From: Anaerobaca lacustris
GTDB taxonomy: Bacteria; Planctomycetota; Phycisphaerae; Sedimentisphaerales; Anaerobacaceae
Assembly: GCF_030012215.1 (NCBI RefSeq)
Contig: NZ_JASCXX010000009.1
Location: 122,801-186,800 of the forward strand
DNA length: 64,000 nt
Reading direction: 5' to 3'
The notes under the pieces were generated by a model. That model made no database searches. It saw only the letters and a list, made by a program, of their open reading frames with translations, and was not told the DNA's origin. The position numbers were made by a program, and so were the translations under genes. Below are positions 25,823-35,039 of the stretch, in pieces; the stretch's first letter is position 1, and the number at the start of each line of letters is the position of its first letter.

Positions 25823-28800
25823 ATGAATGCGATTGTCGAGACGATCAATTGGGCCGGACGGGCATTCGTGGAGTTCGCGCTGCCCATGCTCATCCAATCG
25901 AGCGTGCTGATCCTGATCCTGCTGGCGGTCGATGTCGTCCTGCGGCGGCGAGTGCGGGCGGTCTTTCGCTACTGGATCTGGATGCTGGTCCTGGTGAAGC
26001 TCGTGTTGCCCCCGTCCCTGTGGTCGCCCGTCAGCATCGGCACCTGGCTGGGCGAAACGCTGGAGCCGCCCACGGTGAGCCTCCAGGAATCGCCGGCTCC
26101 CGGGCCTGCCGAACGGACAGGGAACGGTATGTTGTTCAGCGGCCCGACCGCCGGAGCCTTCACCCCCGAGACCGAACGTACGGAAGAAGGCCGTGTGCCA
26201 ATCGCGACGCCGGCCCAGGCTGTAGATCGTGCGTCCCCGCACGACACGGCGAGCGAGGACGCTCGCCCTACGATCCGTTGGCAAAGCCTGGTCCTGCTGG
26301 CTTGGGCCGCCGTCGTGCTGGCCTTGCTGCTGTTGTTGTTGCAGCGGGCGTGGTTCGTTCGAGGGCTGGTGGCCCAGACGCAGGAGGCGCCGCTGAGTTT
26401 GAAAACCGCTCTGGATCAGTGTCGCCGTCGGATGGGAGTGGCCCGGCCGATTTCGCTGCGCATCTCACCCAACGCGAGCAGTCCCGCCGTGTGCGGCCTG
26501 CTCCGGCCGGTGATTCTCATACCGGAGAACCTGGCGCCACGATTGCAGCCGCACGACTTGCAGGCGGTGCTGCTGCACGAACTGGCGCACGTCAAACGAG
26601 GCGACCTCTGGGTGAACCTGATCCAGACGCTGCTGCAAATCGTCCACTTCTACAACCCGCTGCTCTGGCTGGCCAACGCCATGATCCGGCGCACCCGCGA
26701 GCAGGCGGTCGATGAGGCGGTCCTCGTGGCGATGGGCGAAACCGCCCGCGATTACCCCGAAACCCTGCTCCACGTCGCCAAACTCGCCTTCCACCGCCGT
26801 CCGGCCCTGAGCCTGCGCCTGATCGGTGTCGTCGAATCCAAGAGCGCCCTTCGCAGCCGCATCAAGCACATCCTCGCCCGCCCCTTCCCGAAGACCGCCA
26901 GACTGGGCATCGCCGGTCTGATCGCCATTGTCGCCATCGCCGCCGTGTTGCTGCCCATGGCGCGAGCAGAACGAGACGGTATGCATGTCAAGGGCATCGA
27001 CGAAATCCTCAACGTCTCTGATAGCGCCGGCCATCTGACGATTCAGTCGCTTCACATGCCTGCTCCCGACGGCAAGCGCCTCGTGGAAATAAACGAGACG
27101 CTCCTTCGAGTCGCCGTCGAGAACACTTCACCAAAGGACAGCTATCTGGGCCTGGAATACTACGCAGATGGCGGAACCGTGGCAGGTGCCTTCTCGCCCG
27201 GTGCTTCGGCGCGCACCGAGGTCTTGTGTGTGCCTGCGAACTGGCAGGGCACTCTCACGTATTCGGTCGCATACCCCCGTTTCGTCCACGATGGGTACAT
27301 TCGGATCGTTCTGGCCAAATGCAGCGACGCCCGGATGCGCACCGAGCGGTCCGGGTCATTCCTGCCGCCCGATGCCGAAGTCCTGCACAAGAAGAAGTAT
27401 CCCGTCTTCACGGCCAAGCCGTCGCAGGACAGCAGAGACCGTTTCGCGCTCCTGCCCGATTGCGGCGTATGGCTCTCCGATATCGATGGACAAGACCTGC
27501 CCGTCCTGGATCTGGCCAGTGAGAGAATCATCACGCTGCCCAACGTCGAGAGCGATTACGATCTCGTACACAGGACCGGCGATCGAGGCGAAGGGGACAT
27601 CCTCTACTACTATGACCTCGTCAAGCAATTGCCCAAGATCACCTTCCTCCGAGGTGCCGGCTTTGGCCAGGCCGATACGGACGAAACGCTGACGCGCACG
27701 ACCATCCCGCTGGAGCTACCCTGGCAGGCCACGCTCACCACGGCTGAGAAGGCCAGCTACGAAGTCCGAATCACACGCGCCGACGAGCATGGTTGCGCCA
27801 TCTATTTTCACCCGGTGAGAAACGCATCCGATTTGCCCATGGCCATTCTGCCGCGCGGCATTGCGGTCGAATTGCTGGGGCTAAGCGAGCATCCCAGTGC
27901 AGGTCGCAAGTGGTGGCGGCCCGATGGCTCTCCGCTGGACGAAGCGCCTCAGCAGAAGGTCGACAGAAACGTCCATCCGCGCGCTTCAGAAACCGCCTAC
28001 GAGTTTGCCGTGCGGCTGCACGATCTGCCCGACGGAGCGGCGGTCACCATGAAGACCGACCCCGGAGGCTCGCGGACCAACGGAACCGGTTGGAACGGGC
28101 TGCACTGGCTGGCCACGTCCTTGCCGAAAGATCTACAGGAATGTCAATTGCTGGTCGGCATCGCGTCCGAACCCTGGGAAACGACTGCCAAGGCCAAGGG
28201 CGAATCACACAGCACGCACGGCACGCAACTCGGTGGTGTGATGTTCTCCGAGGCCCTCGTCTCCGATGGCGACGGTATTACCATCACGGTAACCGATGAC
28301 ATCATCGAACGTCCCTGCCGTGTGGTCGCGATCATGAAAGACGGGCGTACGGTAGTGGCCTCGCCAATCGAGATGGGCCGGGCCGGCAGAGCACGACAAA
28401 CCGCCGCCCACTTCAAGAGTGTCGCCCTCAAGGACATCGCGGAATTCCAGTTCCAGACCCGTCCCTGGACCTGGGCGACGTTCCGCAACGTCTCTCTCAA
28501 GCTCGGACACAAGACGAACGTTGCCGTCGACGCCCAAGCCGCACCGGAGGGCGGAAGACCACAGGTCAGCGAGACGGACGCATCGGGAGTGCTGCCGCTG
28601 ACGGCGCGGGCCGAGAAGGTGCTGCCGGTGGCCGAGCAGGAGGCCCGCCGACTCAATCACGACTATGTCGGCACCGAGCACATCCTGCTGGCTCTGGCGC
28701 GGCAGGAGGATGCCATCAGCGCGAAGGTCCTGGCGAATCTCGGCGCTGACATCGACACGTTGCGGACCGAAGTGAACAAGTTCGTCCGCCCCAGCGCAAG

Positions 28801-31639
28801 GGCGACGCATGCGTCGCCCCTACCGCGCATGCCCCGCGCCGAGAGGGCGATGCAGTACGCCAAAGAAGAAGCGAGGGACCTCGGCCATGACTATATCGGC
28901 ACCGAGCATATCCTCCTGGCTCTCCTGCGCGACAAAGAAGGGGTTGCGGCCCAGGTGCTCGCAGAGCTGGGCATCACGCAGACGCAGATCAGGACCCAAG
29001 TGCTCACCTTCATTCAGCCTGGGCGGCAGGACGCAGAAGATAACAACGATGGGGGCGCCGGCGGAGGTGCCCTCGTCGAGCCGCATGCGCCGGAGTTTTC
29101 CGGCGTCGTTGCCAAGTTGCCCAACGGCGTCACGGTGGAGTTTCTGGCGTATTCGCAACTGGTGCCCAGGGGTGGGCTCCTCTGGTTCGACCCGCAGGGC
29201 CAGGAGACCACCATCCCCGGCGTCTATGAGGCGGACGTCGAGGGACTCGGTACGGTACTGGCGGTACGGGTCCAGCCGCCAGAAGCACATCTGGTCGCGC
29301 AGCTCTATCGTGGGCCCGACTCGCAGAACATCGAAAAGCAGTGGCAGCTTCCCGGTACGGACATCTGGCTTCTGCCTCTGGGTGACGAGCGCAACTTCGC
29401 CAATCTGCGGATCATCACGGAACTGATGATGCCGGCAGTGATTGAAACCATTCCCCTGACCGAAGAGAACCTGGGCCAATGGGTCGAGGTCAATCGGTGC
29501 GGCATCGCCAGCATTGTCCGCCTTCAGGTGGTCATGGCCGAGCCGCCTACGCTGCAATTCTCGTCCATTCGTGCCCCGGATTGCTCGCAAAAGGTCGTGG
29601 CGTTTCTGGACAAGGAAGGCCGCACCTATCCGGCCAAGCCAATCAGGGTGGGCTCGGCTGACGGCTATCGGGGCATACTGTGGCCCAATCGCCTGGCCGG
29701 CATCGTGGTCGAAGCGGCTCCCGTCCACACTGCCGATGTCCGCCTTCGCAACATTTCGCTGACGGCGCAGCGTATGACTGAAATCCAGATCGAAACCGAC
29801 CTGGAGCCCGGGAGGCTGTGGCGATTCAGCCGTTCATGGAATCGGCGTGATGCTCTGCCTCGAAGTATAGCCACCTACCGCAAGGATCACGGCGGCAGGT
29901 TCCCGAGCGGACTGGAGGCCCTGAGGAATAACCACGACGAGGATTCCTTCCGCTGGCTCTTGGCCAACATCGCCTACGTGGGCCAGGGCAAGAGTCCCGA
30001 CGACGATCCCCGCAGCGTGATCGCGTACGACAAGACGCTGCTGGCCCAGGGGCGCGGCACCTACGTCTTCTACTCCGACGGCAAATTCGAATTCGAAAGC
30101 CCCGTCGAACTGGCGGAACTCGGCATCAGCATCTCACCTGAAACGCGCAGTGCTGATACGATGCCCGATGCAGTCACGGCTGTCGCGCAAGCGGGAAACA
30201 CTGCGCTCGCCCGGCGGGTCCTGGATCCCAACGGCGCGCCGTCGGTGGGGGCGCAGGTGGCTTGGATCGATGCGGACAGAAGCGTGTCGATTACCGACGG
30301 CCGGCTGATGGCGCCTCGGTTTGGCAATCGTGGGAAAGGGCCGATCGTCGAGACGGATGAGCGGGGATATTTCCGATTCGAGGAGGAGCCGAACGATGGG
30401 TTCAGTCTGCTTGCGGCGCATGATGTGGGTTTTGCACTGATCGGCTCCGAGGAACTCGCCAGGGATCGCGTGGTTCGACTCCAGCGGTGGGGACGGATCG
30501 AAGGGCGAGTGGCCGAGGGCCGGGAACCGGCGGGAGACAAGATTTGGATGGGCGGGCTGCCGAATTCGACGTGGTTCGAGCACCGCCGCGACTACCGGTA
30601 CGAGACGCTCTGCGATTCGGAGGGGCGTTTCACGTTCAAGCGGGTGCCGCCGGGTTGGTTCGAGGTTGGCTACCTGGTCAGCAACGGCGACTCCTCCGCC
30701 TCGCTCACCTCGCGCACGCCCGTGGTGGTCGAGCCGGGCGAGACGGCGACGGTGACACTGGGCGGCGAAGGCCGGCCCGTGGTCGGTCGGTTCGTGCCTC
30801 CGTCCGGCTGGGAAGGCCCCATCTACTTCGGCGCCGGGTTGCGCGCCCTGGACACGGCCCGAGCCGATCCGCCGAGGCCGGCCGATTACGACCAGATGAC
30901 GAATCGCCAGCAGCAGGAATGGCTCAAGCAATGGTACGAAACGCCCGAGGCCAGGGAGTACCGCGACGCCATCTGGCAGAACCCGGATCAGCGGCACTAC
31001 ACCTTCCGCATCGCCGACGACGGAACGTTTCGCATCGAAGACGTGATCCCGGGCCGGTACAGCCTCACTGTCTGGCTGGAAGAGCGTTTCAGTGGCGGGG
31101 GACGCCCCGAAGAGTTCGGCGGCTATTCCGGCACGGTCGAGGTGCCGCCGATGGACGAGGCGTACAGCGACAAGCCGCTGGACGCAGGCGATCTTGTGTT
31201 GAGGATGCGCCGGCCTCTGCACGTGGGCGATATGGCGCCGCTGTTCGAGGCCCGCACGCTCGACGGCAAAGAGATCCGCCTGGCAGACTATCGCGGCCGG
31301 TTCGTCCTGCTGAGCTTCTGGTCGCCTGTCTTCAATCCCGAATTGGATCGGCTCAAGGAACTGCACGCAACCTACGGCCCCACCGGTCAACTCCAGATCA
31401 TCGGCCTCGGTGGAACCGATACGCTCGACGAGGTCAAAAAGTACGTCGAGGAACGCGACATCGAATGGCCGGAACTCTACTTCGGCCCCGATTGGGATTG
31501 CGATCTGCTTCGGCAATTGGGCGGCCAGATGCAGATCCTGCTGATCGACCCCGACGGCAAGGTCGTCGCCACTTGGCTTCGCGAAGAGAAACTCACCGAC
31601 ACCGTCCGCAAAGCACTGGCGGCCTTCACGCAGGATTAG
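25823..31639 (+). CDS. Giant BlaR1/MecR1-like M56 peptidase sensor with Clp-N repeats and thioredoxin-like C-terminus
   Basis: 1938 residues from ATG 25823 (GGAGGTG upstream). Order of parts: TM helices about 13-37 and 45-61; variable linker; TM about 154-174; M56 zinc peptidase with LLHELAHVKRGD (H252, E253, H256) and RREQAVDEAVL-type Glu region; TM near 370; two long beta-rich planctomycete sensor segments ending FQFQTRPWTWATFRNVSLKLG (about 890-905) and the later LRNISLTAQRMTEIQIET; between them two Clp-N repeats, about 923-986 and 1003-1065 (each with GTEHILLAL); a stretch like prepilin C-termini (about 1347-1430, YVGQGKSPDDDPRSVIAYDKTLL); carboxypeptidase-regulatory-like beta domain (about 1459-1553); and a thioredoxin/AhpC fold (1797-1937) whose active-site loop reads FWSPVFNPEL, without cysteines. 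Partner of the adjacent repressor; I infer a signal-transducing protease. Two palindromic repeats lie in frame inside it. Confidence 0.85.
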   Translation: MNAIVETINWAGRAFVEFALPMLIQSSVLILILLAVDVVLRRRVRAVFRYWIWMLVLVKLVLPPSLWSPVSIGTWLGETLEPPTVSLQESPAPGPAERTGNGMLFSGPTAGAFTPETERTEEGRVPIATPAQAVDRASPHDTASEDARPTIRWQSLVLLAWAAVVLALLLLLLQRAWFVRGLVAQTQEAPLSLKTALDQCRRRMGVARPISLRISPNASSPAVCGLLRPVILIPENLAPRLQPHDLQAVLLHELAHVKRGDLWVNLIQTLLQIVHFYNPLLWLANAMIRRTREQAVDEAVLVAMGETARDYPETLLHVAKLAFHRRPALSLRLIGVVESKSALRSRIKHILARPFPKTARLGIAGLIAIVAIAAVLLPMARAERDGMHVKGIDEILNVSDSAGHLTIQSLHMPAPDGKRLVEINETLLRVAVENTSPKDSYLGLEYYADGGTVAGAFSPGASARTEVLCVPANWQGTLTYSVAYPRFVHDGYIRIVLAKCSDARMRTERSGSFLPPDAEVLHKKKYPVFTAKPSQDSRDRFALLPDCGVWLSDIDGQDLPVLDLASERIITLPNVESDYDLVHRTGDRGEGDILYYYDLVKQLPKITFLRGAGFGQADTDETLTRTTIPLELPWQATLTTAEKASYEVRITRADEHGCAIYFHPVRNASDLPMAILPRGIAVELLGLSEHPSAGRKWWRPDGSPLDEAPQQKVDRNVHPRASETAYEFAVRLHDLPDGAAVTMKTDPGGSRTNGTGWNGLHWLATSLPKDLQECQLLVGIASEPWETTAKAKGESHSTHGTQLGGVMFSEALVSDGDGITITVTDDIIERPCRVVAIMKDGRTVVASPIEMGRAGRARQTAAHFKSVALKDIAEFQFQTRPWTWATFRNVSLKLGHKTNVAVDAQAAPEGGRPQVSETDASGVLPLTARAEKVLPVAEQEARRLNHDYVGTEHILLALARQEDAISAKVLANLGADIDTLRTEVNKFVRPSARATHASPLPRMPRAERAMQYAKEEARDLGHDYIGTEHILLALLRDKEGVAAQVLAELGITQTQIRTQVLTFIQPGRQDAEDNNDGGAGGGALVEPHAPEFSGVVAKLPNGVTVEFLAYSQLVPRGGLLWFDPQGQETTIPGVYEADVEGLGTVLAVRVQPPEAHLVAQLYRGPDSQNIEKQWQLPGTDIWLLPLGDERNFANLRIITELMMPAVIETIPLTEENLGQWVEVNRCGIASIVRLQVVMAEPPTLQFSSIRAPDCSQKVVAFLDKEGRTYPAKPIRVGSADGYRGILWPNRLAGIVVEAAPVHTADVRLRNISLTAQRMTEIQIETDLEPGRLWRFSRSWNRRDALPRSIATYRKDHGGRFPSGLEALRNNHDEDSFRWLLANIAYVGQGKSPDDDPRSVIAYDKTLLAQGRGTYVFYSDGKFEFESPVELAELGISISPETRSADTMPDAVTAVAQAGNTALARRVLDPNGAPSVGAQVAWIDADRSVSITDGRLMAPRFGNRGKGPIVETDERGYFRFEEEPNDGFSLLAAHDVGFALIGSEELARDRVVRLQRWGRIEGRVAEGREPAGDKIWMGGLPNSTWFEHRRDYRYETLCDSEGRFTFKRVPPGWFEVGYLVSNGDSSASLTSRTPVVVEPGETATVTLGGEGRPVVGRFVPPSGWEGPIYFGAGLRALDTARADPPRPADYDQMTNRQQQEWLKQWYETPEAREYRDAIWQNPDQRHYTFRIADDGTFRIEDVIPGRYSLTVWLEERFSGGGRPEEFGGYSGTVEVPPMDEAYSDKPLDAGDLVLRMRRPLHVGDMAPLFEARTLDGKEIRLADYRGRFVLLSFWSPVFNPELDRLKELHATYGPTGQLQIIGLGGTDTLDEVKKYVEERDIEWPELYFGPDWDCDLLRQLGGQMQILLIDPDGKVVATWLREEKLTDTVRKALAAFTQD
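26248..26271 (+). repeat. REP-like palindrome (GAGCG subtype) inside the M56 gene
   Basis: GGCGAGCG-AGGA-CGCTCGCC followed by CTAC. It lies in the linker between TM2 and TM3 of the M56 protein and is translated as TASEDARPT, without breaking the frame. Confidence 0.6.
28800..28823 (+). repeat. REP-like palindrome (GACGC subtype) inside the M56 gene
   Basis: GGGCGACGCATGCGTCGCCC is a perfect 20-bp palindrome followed by CTAC. It sits exactly between the two Clp-N repeats and is read as RATHASPLP. Identical in core to the copy in the sulfatase gene at 44622. Confidence 0.75.
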
Positions 31640-31654
31640 GCACAGTATGGGCTG

Positions 31655-31681
31655 GTGGGGCGACGCACGCGTCGCCCCTAC
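31655..31681 (+). repeat. REP-like palindrome (GACGC subtype) after the M56 gene
   Basis: Arms GGGGCGACGC (31657-31666) and GCGTCGCCCC (31669-31678), 5' foot GTG and 3' foot TAC. It starts 15 bp after the M56 stop and could act as a transcript-end hairpin. Confidence 0.7.
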
Positions 31682-31700
31682 GTTGTTTGAATGAAGTTCC

Positions 31701-31923
31701 GTAGGATGGGCTTCAGTCCATGCGGCCGATACAGCAGAGTGTCGCAAGCACGAAATCCGACTGTCGAACCCCGAAACAAGCACGAAAGCCCAAACCCTCA
31801 AATCCGAAACCGGCCTGCGGCCGGGAGTTTGGGAAATTCGAATTTGCGTCGTTCGAATTTGTTTCGGATTTCATGTTTCGTGCTTCGAATTTCAGATACC
31901 GCATGGGCTAAAGCCCATCCTAC
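31701..31923. repeat. REPIN/MITE-like inverted element between M56 and glgP genes
   Basis: The ends are 25-bp inverted repeats differing at 2 positions: left starts GTAGGATGGGCTTCAGTCCA, right is the inverse of GTAGGATGGGCTTTAGCCCA. Each end is itself a small hairpin (ATGGGCT-AA-AGCCCAT at 31903-31918). The interior (about 170 bp, AT-richer) contains further inverted text such as AAGCACGAAATCCGA near 31747 and TTTCGTGCTT near 31876. The right end supplies the TAG stop of the phosphorylase gene. Nothing else is coded between 31640 and 31919. Confidence 0.7.
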
Positions 31924-34460
31924 TGGGCCCACTTGATCAGTTCGGGGTGGGAATCGCGCAGGATCGGGTCGGCCGGGCGCAGGCGCACATTCATCGTGAG
32001 CAGGCCGTGCTCGACGATGTCGAACGAGCAGGCGTACGACCGCGAATGGCCCTGCATCTCACCGCCGGTCATCGGGATCACGGTGAACTCGTCGATGTTG
32101 TTCTGGCTGAGGTACAGCTCCACGCCGAACGCGTCAGCCGGCGCCCCGTGGAAATCGACCATGCAATGGACCTCCACCTTCTCGCCCTGGCAGACGCGGT
32201 CCTTGCGGTCGGCGGTGGTGGACAGATCGCGGATGGTCACTTTGTCCCAACTGTTCAGCAACGCGCCCTGGCCCTGCATAGCCTTGCGGAGCGGCTCGAA
32301 GTCGTTGGCCGAGAGACTGTGCACCTGTTGCTTGGCGGGGATATAGTACTTGCGGGTATACTCGGCCAGAACACGGTTCATGTTGAAGCCGGAGCATGCG
32401 GTCGCGATCGAGCGTCGCATCATCTCGACCCACTGCGTGGGGATGCCCACCTCGCTGCGGTCGTAGTACATCTCGGTGATGACGGCTTCGAGCAGGTCGT
32501 AGATCTGGTTGGCCTCGGCGACCTCCTGCAACTCTGACTGCTCGTAGAACTGGCCGGCGGTGATGGCCCATCCGTTTTCGCCGTCGTAGGCCTCGGGCCA
32601 CCAGCCGTCCAGGACGCTGAGGTTCAGAACGCCGTTGATGGCCGCCTTCATGCCGGAGGTGCCGCTGGCCTCGTTCGGACGGATCGGGGTGTTGAGCCAG
32701 ACGTCGGCGCCCCAGGCGAGGTGGCGGGCGATATCGACGTCGTAGTCTTCGAGGAAGATCACGCGGTCTTCGAGGCGGTAGTCCCTGGCGAAGTGGATGA
32801 CCTCTCGGATCATCTCCTTTCCGGCCTTGTCCGCCGGGTGGGCCTTGCCCGCAAAGAGCAGTTGGACCGGCTTGCTGCTGTTGGTCAGGATCTTGGCCAG
32901 GCGTTCCTTGTCCCTGAGGATGAGCGTGGCGCGCTTGTACTTGGCGAACCGTCGGGCGTAGACCACCGTCATGTACTCCGGATTCAGCAGGCGGGTGAGG
33001 TTTTCGATCCGTCTCTGAATGAACCCCTTGGCGGCCAGGTCCACCGCGAGTTTGCGACGGACGAACGTAACGAGGTTCTGCTTGTTCTTGCGGTGCGCCT
33101 CCCAGATTTCCTCGTCGGGGATGTGCGTGACCTTGTCGGAGAGCCCCCGGCTCTTGGCGCAGTAGATGTAGGTCGGGCCGACGTGCCGGTTGAGCAGTTC
33201 GGTGAACGGCTGGCTGAGCCAGGAGCGATGGACGCCGTTGGTGACGTGGCTGATTGGGATCTCGCGGGTCTGCAAACCGGGAAACAGTTCCGCCCACATC
33301 TGGCGTGAGACCTCGCCGTGGAGCTTGGAGACGCCGTTGACGTGCGTGGCGAATCGGATCGCGACGGCGGGCAGCCAGAAGACCTCCTCGTTCTCGCCGA
33401 AGAGGCCGTACTCCGCCAGCTCCTCGAAGGAAAGACCGAGGGCTTCCGCCTCCGACTCGAGGTACTGCTTGACCAGTGGCATCTTGAAGCTCTCGTTGCC
33501 GGCCGTGACGGGCGTGTGCGTCGTGAAGACGGTGGACGCCCGGATCAGGGCCTTGGCCTCGGACAGGCTGAGCTTGCGGTCGCGCGTCAACTGCTTGAGC
33601 CGGGCAATTGCCAGCAGGGCCGAATGCCCTTCGTTGATGTGGTAGATCGTCGGATGGATGTCCAGCCGCTCCAGGGCCATGACGCCGCCGATGCCGAGGA
33701 CGACTTCCTGCTGGAGGCGTTTCTCCCGGTCGGCGACATACAGCTCTCGCGTGATGTCGCGAAAATCGGCGGGGTTGTCTTCAATGTCGGTATCGAGAAG
33801 GATCAAACGGGTGCGGCCGACCTGGATCTCCCACAGCTTGACCTTCAGGGGCTCTCCCCCAAGTGTCATGTCGATATAGGCCGCTTCTCCCTGGGCGTCG
33901 CGCACCTCGTGGACGGGGATGAGGTGATTGTCGAACTCGAGGAACAGCTCTTCCTGAAGGCCGTCGAGATTGACGCGCTGGGTGAAGTAGCCGAACCGGT
34001 AGATCAGGCCAACGCCGATGATCGGAAGGGCCATGTCGGACGCCGCCTTGAGGAAATCGCCGGCCAGGATGCCCAGTCCGCCGCCGTAGATGGGGATGCA
34101 CTCATGCAGCCCGAACTCCATCGAGAAATAGGCGATGACGTCGCCGGCCGTCAGACCGTCGGCCTTGCCCGCCTCGCCGGCCTCGGTGTGCGACATGTAC
34201 TCCTGGTAGTTCTCCCAGACCCGCTCCAACTCGAACAGGAACCCGTCGTCGTGAGCGAGTTCGTCGATCCGCTCCTGCGAGAGACTCATCAGAAGCTTGA
34301 CGGGATTGTGCTTGACCTTCTGAAACAACGAGGCGTCGACGCGATAGAACAGCCGAATGGCCTCGTAGTTCCAGGTGGACCACAGGTTGTAGGCCAGACT
34401 GTACAGCCGTTCGAGGTTCTCGGGATACCGCGGGTAGACGAAGACGTTCCTGAAGGCCAT
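31920..34460 (-). CDS. glgP: Alpha-glucan (glycogen/maltodextrin) phosphorylase
   Basis: 846 residues. N-terminal DUF3417-type segment (ENLERLYSLAYNLWSTWNYEAIRLFYRVD) and IAYFSMEFGLHECIPIYGGGLGILAGDFLKAASD place it in the TIGR02094-type phosphorylase branch rather than the E. coli type. The PLP-binding region is ASGTSGMKAAINGVLNLSVLDGWWPEAY, and HTPVTAGNESF, ISHVTNGVHRSW are recognisable. It releases glucose 1-phosphate from storage glucan in the cytoplasm. The C-terminal beta-rich tail (about 740-846, CMVDFHGAPADAFGVELYL) is common in this branch. The stop TAG lies in the palindromic repeat at its 3' end. Confidence 0.92.
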   Translation of the reverse strand: MAFRNVFVYPRYPENLERLYSLAYNLWSTWNYEAIRLFYRVDASLFQKVKHNPVKLLMSLSQERIDELAHDDGFLFELERVWENYQEYMSHTEAGEAGKADGLTAGDVIAYFSMEFGLHECIPIYGGGLGILAGDFLKAASDMALPIIGVGLIYRFGYFTQRVNLDGLQEELFLEFDNHLIPVHEVRDAQGEAAYIDMTLGGEPLKVKLWEIQVGRTRLILLDTDIEDNPADFRDITRELYVADREKRLQQEVVLGIGGVMALERLDIHPTIYHINEGHSALLAIARLKQLTRDRKLSLSEAKALIRASTVFTTHTPVTAGNESFKMPLVKQYLESEAEALGLSFEELAEYGLFGENEEVFWLPAVAIRFATHVNGVSKLHGEVSRQMWAELFPGLQTREIPISHVTNGVHRSWLSQPFTELLNRHVGPTYIYCAKSRGLSDKVTHIPDEEIWEAHRKNKQNLVTFVRRKLAVDLAAKGFIQRRIENLTRLLNPEYMTVVYARRFAKYKRATLILRDKERLAKILTNSSKPVQLLFAGKAHPADKAGKEMIREVIHFARDYRLEDRVIFLEDYDVDIARHLAWGADVWLNTPIRPNEASGTSGMKAAINGVLNLSVLDGWWPEAYDGENGWAITAGQFYEQSELQEVAEANQIYDLLEAVITEMYYDRSEVGIPTQWVEMMRRSIATACSGFNMNRVLAEYTRKYYIPAKQQVHSLSANDFEPLRKAMQGQGALLNSWDKVTIRDLSTTADRKDRVCQGEKVEVHCMVDFHGAPADAFGVELYLSQNNIDEFTVIPMTGGEMQGHSRSYACSFDIVEHGLLTMNVRLRPADPILRDSHPELIKWAQ

Positions 34461-34552
34461 GGGTTCACTCCTTTGGTTCGTGGCGCTCTGCGCCGTGGGC
34501 TCCGTGCCGGATCAAGGTCCTGTACAACCACCAGGGCCCGTATCAATTCGGA

Positions 34553-34825
34553 TCAACCGAAATTGTAGTGCTTCTTAACCGCCTCTTCCACGTTCCAGAC
34601 GCAGTCGAGGTCCTGCGGGAAGATGACGAAATCGCCCGGCCCAAAGGCAATGGACCCTTCGCGGTCGGTTACCGTAACCTTGCCCTCCAGAATCAGGCAG
34701 GTCTCCTTTTCCGTATAGGACCAGTCGAACGTACTCGGTTCGCAGGTCCAGATCGGCCAAGCCTTGCAGCGGTCGGCCTCCTGTTGGGTCGGTTTGCGTA
34801 CGACGATATCCTTTACCGTCGGCAT
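34553..34825 (-). CDS. Small cupin-fold protein (cupin_3 type)
   Basis: 90 residues from ATG 34825 preceded by AGGAG. FDWSYTEKETCLILEGKVTVTDREGSIAFGPGDFVIFPQDLDCVWNVEEAVKKHYNFG has the two cupin motifs of the DUF861/cupin_3 group: ETCLILEGKVTV and PGDFVIFP. The usual metal His residues are only partly present, so function (often a ureidoglycolate-lyase-like or sugar-binding fold) is not assignable. Confidence 0.85.
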   Translation of the reverse strand: MPTVKDIVVRKPTQQEADRCKAWPIWTCEPSTFDWSYTEKETCLILEGKVTVTDREGSIAFGPGDFVIFPQDLDCVWNVEEAVKKHYNFG

Positions 34826-34859
34826 AATGTCTCCTACCGAATGATCAAGGCAGACACCG

Positions 34860-34877
34860 TCGGTCCGATAGGACCGA
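34860..34877. promoter_or_regulatory. Palindrome upstream of the cupin gene
   Basis: TCGGTCC-GATA-GGACCGA, 34 bp upstream of the cupin ATG. A perfect 7-bp inverted repeat in this position could be an operator or the base of a leader hairpin; no family can be assigned. Confidence 0.35.
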
Positions 34878-34991
34878 TTCGATCCATGAATCCGGTCATT
34901 ATAGCCTGCCCGAAGCGTTTGGGAATAGCGATGCGGTTTTTCTTGCACGAATGGTGCTTTCAGATACACTGTCGGTCTTTCTTCAATGATA

Positions 34992-35017
34992 TGGGGGGGG
35001 AATGAAGATTCGCCCCT
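34992..35017. repeat. Degenerate REP-like palindrome (GAAT subtype)
   Basis: GGGGGGGAAT-GAAG-ATTCGCCCCTG resembles the GTAGGGGCGAAT/ATTCGCCCCTAC element with a C-to-G change in the left arm. It lies just before the HD-domain gene and makes the upstream start at 34986 doubtful. Confidence 0.4.
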
Positions 35018-35039
35018 GTTTTTCGGATACCCGACACGC

